Both the position numbers and the translations under genes were made by a program. From Acheta domesticus (Eukaryota > Arthropoda > Insecta > Orthoptera > Gryllidae), in NCBI GenBank assembly GCA_031308135.1, contig JAHLJT010000631.1, positions 29,284,271-29,348,270 of the forward strand: 64,000 bases of DNA. Reading direction: 5' to 3'. Shown here one piece after another: positions 57,300-64,000 of the stretch; positions within the stretch are counted from its first letter, which is position 1; each line of letters begins with the position of its first letter. Under the pieces are notes generated by a model. That model had not been told where the DNA came from, searched no databases, and saw only the letters and a program-made list of their open reading frames with translations.

Positions 57300-59515
57300 A
57301 CTTAAAACAGTTTCTTGCGGGTGTTGTAAGGAAGATATTTACATGAAGTAAGTTATTTTGCATATTTAGACCTCCCCATGTGATAATAGTGTGCTGACAA
57401 AAAATGCACTTATGAGTCGACAGGTATGTCTCAGTATGTCTAGCCACTTCTTCCCACTTTCTGGTCTCGTACTGTATTCTACTACTGCGTTTGAATCTTA
57501 ATGTTTGTTTCTTTAGAAAGTTCGTAAAATTGTAATTTTAGATAAGCGAAATGAGGGTCTTTGTAGACTTAGTCCAGACTTATCAAATTGTGTATTAAAA
57601 ATCTACAAGTCTCTTCCACCATTTCCGAGACTTAGTTTCTTCCTTGATGTTCAGTGCACTTGCCGTTGGTAAAAATACATTATGGTTTAACCTTGTAACC
57701 GCTAAAGCCGTTTACAGCAAGAAAATATCAGTTTTTTCTTCGTAAACGCGTCCTGTTATCTTTGAGATCAAGTAGTTACAACATTAACCAGGAGAGAACG
57801 CCAGGAGACGTACGTAGTTTCAAAATAAGCTACCAGGAGCGCTTATCACTAGTACTAGAAGCGTGATAACGAAATCGGTCAGCGGAACGACGCGATCGAC
57901 CAATGGGAATAAAGCAAACGAATATCGGAGAATTAAGAGCAAGAAGAGACCAACTCGGCCATTTTACTGAAAACCAGCGGAACGAGAAGGTACTCTGAAC
58001 GAACTTCTGGAACGACGGACTACGCCAGTTCAAGATTTCGACAGTACACAAGCTTTTAGAAAAGCTTTTTGTACAAGAATACTTGAACCAGCTCGAATGA
58101 AATTCGATCATTGGACGCTACTTCAACGTCGACGCCAACGACGCGAGCCCCGAGGAGAAGAGTGCAGTCAACGGGAATTTTTCGTGTTCGAGTTCCTTTC
58201 CGGACGACCCCGAAAAACTTCAAGGCTTCGCACGTCGCGGGAGACATTGTGAGTTCGGCTAACCCTTTTCAAGTTAGCGGCAGAAACGTGGGCCAGATGT
58301 AGAACGATTTTAGTAGCATATTTTACTAGATGGTTAACTGTAATATTGCTTGACTTTAGTCATGAGTTTTTGAATACATATCCGTGTGCCAAATCGAAAT
58401 ACAGTTTCGTTACTGGACGCAGATATTTAAAAGGTGTTACTGGAAAATAAATTCAGAAGTAAAGATAGACAATTATTCGATCGATTGACATATTGTGTCG
58501 GATGCAAAGCTTAACTGTGTAGCATTTAACTTAACATTTCTTTTTGAAGTTAGAGATCTCATAAGAGTAAATTAACTTAACTTTTTTTGCTTAGAGTTGA
58601 TAAGACTAGATATTGTAATACCAATAACAGTTATACATTCTAATTGAATCAAGTGAATTCGTTAGAACAATTAGAAGATTGATATTTTTTTGTATAGGAC
58701 ATGGTATTGATATTATCGATTTATGTTATATATGAATGGTAATTACAGGTACAACATTTTGAGTGTGTATTATTGTATGCGTATTTCAGGAAATGAGTGT
58801 AGAGATAATCGTGTATTAGTAACGTATTAATGGAATTCCGATTCTTGAACCTATTCTTTTGAATTTAATTGGAAGATTTCAAGGCTTTATTTGCAATTAG
58901 ATTTTTCTTATATTTTGTAACAATTTTTGGTTTTTTCATATCAGATTTAAACAGGACATTAATAGTCAATTCATGTTATTTTTGATGTACTAATTTTGAG
59001 TACAGAATATATATTGTTTGTTGTTATTTTCGTAAAACATACGACAAAAGTGTTCTCAATCTAATCCCAGTGTACTAAATCTTGAACCCTTTCCCTTGGA
59101 AAGAAAGTCTGCTAGGACCTTCTTATATGAGTGCGTTGTGGCTTAACTTTATTAAAGCCACAATAACGAGTAACAAGGGAGTATTACTCGAGTCACCTGT
59201 CTCCTCCCATACGCGAGGTAATTTTACCCCAAATTGTTGGACCAGGCGCTAGGTGGTTGGTTACTGCCTCACCTATCGTGCCACCACCCAACATTGGGAG
59301 GGAGACAAAAAGGCTAGGTGGTGACAACCTAGCACATGAACCTACGTATTATACATTGTTTATGTTCCCCGTTGGGTAGAGAGGAAGTGAGATGATATAT
59401 GCCATATTTCTTTTTTTTTAAATGTACACGTTCTTCCCAAAACATTTAGGTATTGGAAATATTAAACAAGTATGACCAGCTTAATACCTAGACCCATAAA
59501 TGGGAATTGAAGCAA
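57300..59515. other. Unassigned DNA, possible transcribed or LTR-like segment
   Basis: The segment 57,790-58,300 has balanced composition, unlike the AT-rich surroundings, and contains a donor-like ATT|GTGAGT at 58,247-58,255. A stem GCTAGGT/ACCTAGC occurs near 59,312-59,332. I see no RT, integrase or host domain; nature unknown. Confidence 0.4.
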
Positions 59516-59517
59516 TA

Positions 59518-59633
59518 GGGAGTTTTTCCTACCTCGAACGTTAAGCACTAACACTAAGCAAGTGATCCAAAACTTGAACTGCGCATGAGCAGAAGATCGA
59601 TAGTGCTTACCGTTTGAGGTAGCAAAAACTCCC
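59518..59633. mobile_element. Short TA-target MITE
   Basis: 116 bp with about 34-bp inverted ends (GGGAGTTTTTCCTACCTC at the left; GAGGTAGCAAAAACTCCC at the right). TA flanks both sides (59,516-59,517 and 59,634-59,635), as for Tc1/mariner-type elements. Non-coding. Confidence 0.85.
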
Positions 59634-59635
59634 TA

Positions 59636-60429
59636 ATAAATAAGGATCGATCGCGTCATTTGCTCAGTGCCTGATGTTAAAATTATGATCCAATTGGTAC
59701 TGGAGACAATTGAGGACCAAGTTTTCTACAGAACGTCTCATCATTTAGTCAACGACTACGTATCAATAGGTGAGATATTCCTCGAATTCTTGTTCCACAA
59801 GTAATCTGAGGAATATTCGTCACTGCGAGGAATAAAAAAATTGGGCTTTCCGGCCAAAAACGCAGTGATAGCAGAAAAAGTAATATAATGCAACGAAACA
59901 CAACTCTCTTTACAAGCTGTGCACACAGATAATTGCTTTTACTCAACACTGTACTGTGGTAGCGACCTAACAAGATATAGCATTAAGGAGACGTTTGACT
60001 AAATAGAGAAAAGCCAACCTTCCTTGGATGTCGTTCACCTATCACGGCGCCAATTACAATAATCGAACACCTGAATGACTTACAGCGAAGATGGTGTAGA
60101 GTACTACTATTGACGCCAAAACTATTTTTGGCTACACGACAGATAACATGACAAATAACGGACTCGGCTTGTTACTTACCCAGAACTATTTAGCTTCTGT
60201 TAAAAGCATCGTCAACGCGAATTATTCGCTCTACATCGTGCTAATGACGTTCATAACTTCAAAACACAGAGTGAAATTCACTGAAAAACAATTGCTATCA
60301 AGTATGTTCAACACATTTTTGAAACATAATAAGAATGCACACATCTGAGTTTAATTACTAATTTATTCTCCAGGGAAGATAATATTTTTAAACTCTTAAA
60401 ATATGGGAAATTCCGCTTTTGCCGCCACT
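59636..60429. other. Unassigned DNA
   Basis: No gene or repeat family seen. Confidence 0.5.
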
Positions 60430-60930
60430 AGGGCTGGAGCGCGGTGGCGGCAGTAGCAGTGTAATCGGCGGCGGATCCGGGGTCGATCCCCGCGCACGCC
60501 CACGGCCAACGCCGCCGCTTTCCTCCCCCCCCCCCACCTCTCCTTCAGGCTTCGCTCCGCTCACGTAACGCCAGGCGTAATGGCGGCTCGCGGACTTTCC
60601 GCTACTTTCTGCGCACCTCGCGCTCCTCCCGCCGGCCAGCGCTTCCACGTTCCCCGCTCAGCCCCCGCGCAGCCTCCTCCCCCGCCTCTTCCCCGCCTCT
60701 CCCACGCCCCGCTTCTCCTTTCCTCTTCCCCGCCCCGCCACACCACGCCTCTCCACACCACGCCTCTCCCCGCCACGCCTCGCCCCGCCTCGCCCCTCCC
60801 CGCCACGCCCCGCCACGCCTCGCCCCGCCACGCTCCGCCATGGCACTCCCCGCCACGCGCCTTCATGCCCCGCCTCTTCTCTCCCCCGTCCCGCCTGCCC
60901 GCCGCATCCCGCCTTCGCCATAGTAACGAG
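60430..60930. other. GC/CpG island with CGCCACGCC-type repeats
   Basis: Strongly C-rich on the plus strand, with a poly-C of about 12 near 60,525 and a degenerate CCCGCCACGCCTCGC array at about 60,730-60,850. A GGGGTCGATCCCCGC near 60,478 resembles a tRNA B box and could be a SINE head. The 189-aa frame starting at 60,580 is a Pro/Ala/Ser-rich translation of the island; a promoter or first exon is possible but unproven. Confidence 0.55.
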
Positions 60931-63106
60931 CGCTTAAAAGTGATGGAGGTTTACTACGATAGTTTCTCAACGGTGGTCAGCTCAGAGATGTATCAGAAAC
61001 GAGAATCACAAAGTACATGTTATGGAATGAGCTTGTGGGTCATGGAAACATTAGTTAGGTGTAAGGGGCGACTGGAAGAATGGCATTTCTTTTCCGAGCA
61101 TGAGAACATCGTTTGCATTAGGGCTTGCTGGACAATGCAGTCCATTTGAAAGGAAAAAAGAAAGTAGCGAAGATGGTGACTAACAAAGCTGGTTTATTAA
61201 GGAAAAAAAGACTCGTCCAAGTTGCAATGAGGCTACAACTGGATATGAACACACACAGAAGCGTTGCTAAGCGTCCAGCGTCAATCACATGATAGTTTTG
61301 TATCCCTTTGATATTATAAAATAGGCAAAGACTAAAAGTATAATATAAAGGCATATTAGTTTAAAAAATAAAATTGAAATACAGGTTCGCAATTTCAATA
61401 TTAATTCTTTTCACAAGTGTTGCACTTTTAGACATAGGAGACATGGGAGATGAGAGAAAGTCGGACTAGGGTTTAACACCCTCAGGGAGACAAGAGGATA
61501 GCCATAAAGTTGTGACCAAGGCGAGGATCTGGCATCCCTATTATGTGAATCTAGCTTGTATCTCATATTCATACATGTTTTCTCGTAACTACCTACAGAT
61601 TACTGTAATGAATTACGAACAAGTCTAGCAACTTCAGAGAGCATCTCTAGAGAGATTTAAGTGCTCCTTATCTTATGAAATACTCCCTTCGGCTTCACTG
61701 TAATGTAATATATTCCTTTGGTTATCTGTTGTGGGTTCACTTCCGTAGTGATGTATGTCAACGTGACTTATATCTCTACTCCTTCAGTTTTGAAGTTCAT
61801 ACATTGCGAACCGTCCTAATTTCTTTTCTATTTACTTTTTAAATATATTAAATATATTTCATTCCGCTTACTTGCTCGTTCCGCGATTTATAGAAAATTT
61901 ATTTTTATTCGAGGTTTGACGAATCATCTAGATAGATATGGTTTCATTAAATGCTAGAGAAAAGTTCAATCTTTAACGTTCCTTGTACTGTAAAATTTAT
62001 CTTCTATGTAGATTTATTCTGTTTACTTGTTACCATGACGAGGTGATTGATTTCGAACAAGGAATAACTTCAACGCTGATTTCTGAAAAATTACATTTTT
62101 GAACACATTTGTCCCAATTTTCAATTTTTGTAGGTCAATTGACTGATAATAAATATATGATAGCTGTAAAAGCTGAAGATGTACGAGTAATATGCAGAAC
62201 GAAATGCGATTTTTTGGTTAAAATAATGTATGAAATATTATATATGAAATATATTATCTGGCTTTCTGTCTGTCATATGGTCAGCAATAGTGAATGTGAA
62301 AATAATTTCAATACTGTAGTAATAACGTAACACTTTTAAATGGAAACTAAAAAAAGCAATAACCACAAAAAATATTAACAATTAGAGAGTACGTACACAA
62401 TTGTATTTTTGTCGCAAGGAGTGGACTGTACGAGTTTCATTCACAAAACTAACCATATCTCATAACGCCCAACGCGTATAAATGACATCATCAAGAAGGT
62501 GAAAGAGCTGTGTGGACACATCATCCGGAAACATCAATCCTGTGATGCAGCCACGCGTTTTCAGCGTTTATTACATCCTAATTTTGCAACACGACACAAG
62601 TAATTGATCAATTCTCCTTGGCAGCGCCCAGCGCCGTTTGACGTTCGTGATGAATGAATGGTAATGCGTTTCTGAAGACTATCTACTGCAACACGTCCGC
62701 GCACACTGACCTGTACAGCATTTAGTTTTCTAAGTTTATTGTGGTACACTGGCAGTTGAATTTTTTCTGGTATGCATTTGGTTGATTACGTTTTCTTAAG
62801 CTTTCAGTTCATTTGAAGTTACCATGACGTGCAAGTTAATAATTTTGGGATCTGCTGTTCTTTATGAAATTCAAAATAATTTGGCTTAAAAGACCTACCT
62901 CTAAAAATTGAAATTTGAGATTCGGAGGTGAATATACGAAAAATAGTTGTATGCACCTGGAGCCGAAAAAAAATATTTTGGACTCGGTAATGTTACCAAC
63001 TTTGGCTCCGCTCCGCTTCAGGAGATAATAACCTCTTCCAAAATCATTATTTTTCGTCCGTGATACATAACCATGAATGATGTAGTCTTGTTACTTTCCC
63101 CTTCGG
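60931..63106. other. Unassigned AT-rich DNA
   Basis: No gene or known repeat recognised. Confidence 0.5.
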
Positions 63107-63292
63107 AGGAAAGAGAGAGAGAGAGAGAGAAAGAGAACGAGAGAAAGAGAGAGAAGAAGAGAGAACGAAAGAGAGACAAGAAGAGAGAAAGAGTGAGAGA
63201 AGAAGAGAGAACGAAAGAGAAAGAGTGAGAGAAGAAGAGAAAACGAGAGAGAGAGAGAGAAAGAGACAGAAATACAGACAGAGAGAGAGAGA
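63107..63292. repeat. (GA)n/(GAGAAA)n purine-rich microsatellite
   Basis: Nearly 190 nt of purines, with GAGAGAGA runs and a repeating AGAAGAGAGAACGAAAGAG unit. Confidence 0.92.
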
Positions 63293-64000
63293 GTCCGTCT
63301 GTCAATAACGTCTGTAAACAACGCATGCGACTAAACCGTTCAGTCGATTTTCTCCAAAATTGATATCCCACAATCGATCTGACTGATGACGCGGCGCCTT
63401 GAGTTTGATACTGATATTCAAATTTTGGAGAGTACTTTATACGAAGACACTTGGACATTTTCAAAATTTAAAAAATGGCTCCATCGTTTTTGATTAAATT
63501 TTGTTGTTGGATAGAATGAAGGACCTTTAAGAGAATGGAGCAGGTCTCATGTTCATTCAAAGCCCTGGTGTTTCGAAAATTGCAAAAGTTCGAACTTTTT
63601 TCAGTCTTCTTACAACCAAAATATTAAAGATAGAAATGTTTCTCTCTAGCAGCATGCTTTTGCAACATTTAGTGCAATTTAATTGTTGTGTTGCTTAATA
63701 TTTACTTCTAGAGCCCTCCGTTTATAACGGTCTCTCTCTCCAACATACCCACAGGCATATAGCAGCTAAGCACGGTTTTAGATGATTCGAACCGACCCAA
63801 GTCCGCTGTACACCCTGGCCAGGCGTGTACAATGCTAGCGATCACGTCTAAATCGACATCTGGCATTCAAGAATGAAAAACGTGCTTATATGTTTCGTTT
63901 AGGATGTTTACGTCTACTGAAGAAATAAAATTCACAAACTATCGCAAAAGAATCAAATTTGAGTTGACCAGAAATTAGCGTGCAATATATCATACGATGG
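63293..64000. other. Unassigned DNA to window end
   Basis: No gene or known repeat recognised. Confidence 0.5.

Noticed and set aside
60580..61149. 189-aa Pro/Ala-rich frame as a host gene
   Set aside because: Its sequence is explained by the C-rich repeat island and both strands are open there; no domain is seen.

Overview
This 64 kb window looks like a repeat-rich, mostly non-genic piece of an animal genome, most likely an arthropod and probably an insect. I found no convincing host protein-coding gene, rRNA or functional tRNA gene. Everything with recognisable coding content belongs to retroelements: an I-superfamily-like LINE, a jockey-like LINE fragment, a second LINE relic, and a Penelope-like element with a GIY-YIG domain. 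Around them lie tRNA-derived SINEs of several families, hAT-type and TA-target MITEs, a 1.25 kb fold-back element, many microsatellites and minisatellites, and isolated GC-rich islands in an AT-rich background. All calls were made by eye, and most repeat boundaries are good to about 10 bp. The species cannot be named from this.

Layout. 1-5 kb: two copies of one hAT-type MITE, both with 8-bp target duplications, around a decayed LINE fragment. 5-15 kb: mostly unassigned AT-rich DNA, two SINEs and a GC/(CCCCG)n island at 13.4 kb. 15.4-16.35 kb: a 67-bp minisatellite with alternating unit types, ending in an inverted unit. 16.6-19.7 kb: a hAT MITE, a SINE-like segment, an inverted repeat and a jockey-type RT fragment. 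21.2-23 kb: a G-rich-strand island with 15-bp and 19-bp arrays. 24-33 kb: SINEs, a GC-rich duplicated block, a 151-bp near-palindrome, two hammerhead-like Penelope footprints and minisatellites. 34.6-39.1 kb: SINEs, a 182-bp tandem repeat and the fold-back element inserted in a (TA)n tract. 41-42.6 kb: a second tRNA-Ser/Leu-like SINE family and microsatellites.

42.65-52.3 kb holds the main object: a full-length LINE on the minus strand (42,666-48,576) bounded by a 12-bp target-site duplication. Its 3' end carries a short hairpin and a (TCAA)n tail that resemble the 3' end of the commonest SINE in the window, which suggests a LINE-SINE partnership. The 1,000-N gap at 48,636-49,635 appears spurious. 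The sequence to its right (49,636-52,290) repeats 46,025-48,635 with many small indels, including the same flank, so two overlapping contig ends were left unmerged.

53-57 kb: two SINEs (one with a clean 13-bp target duplication) around a GC island, then a 5'-truncated Penelope-like element with an intact-looking GIY-YIG region, a stop codon at the catalytic YVDD position and a hammerhead-ribozyme-like motif, abutted by a hAT-like MITE and a 14-bp minisatellite. 57-64 kb: mostly unassigned DNA with one small TA-target MITE, a GC island at 60.5 kb and a GA-rich tract at 63.1 kb.
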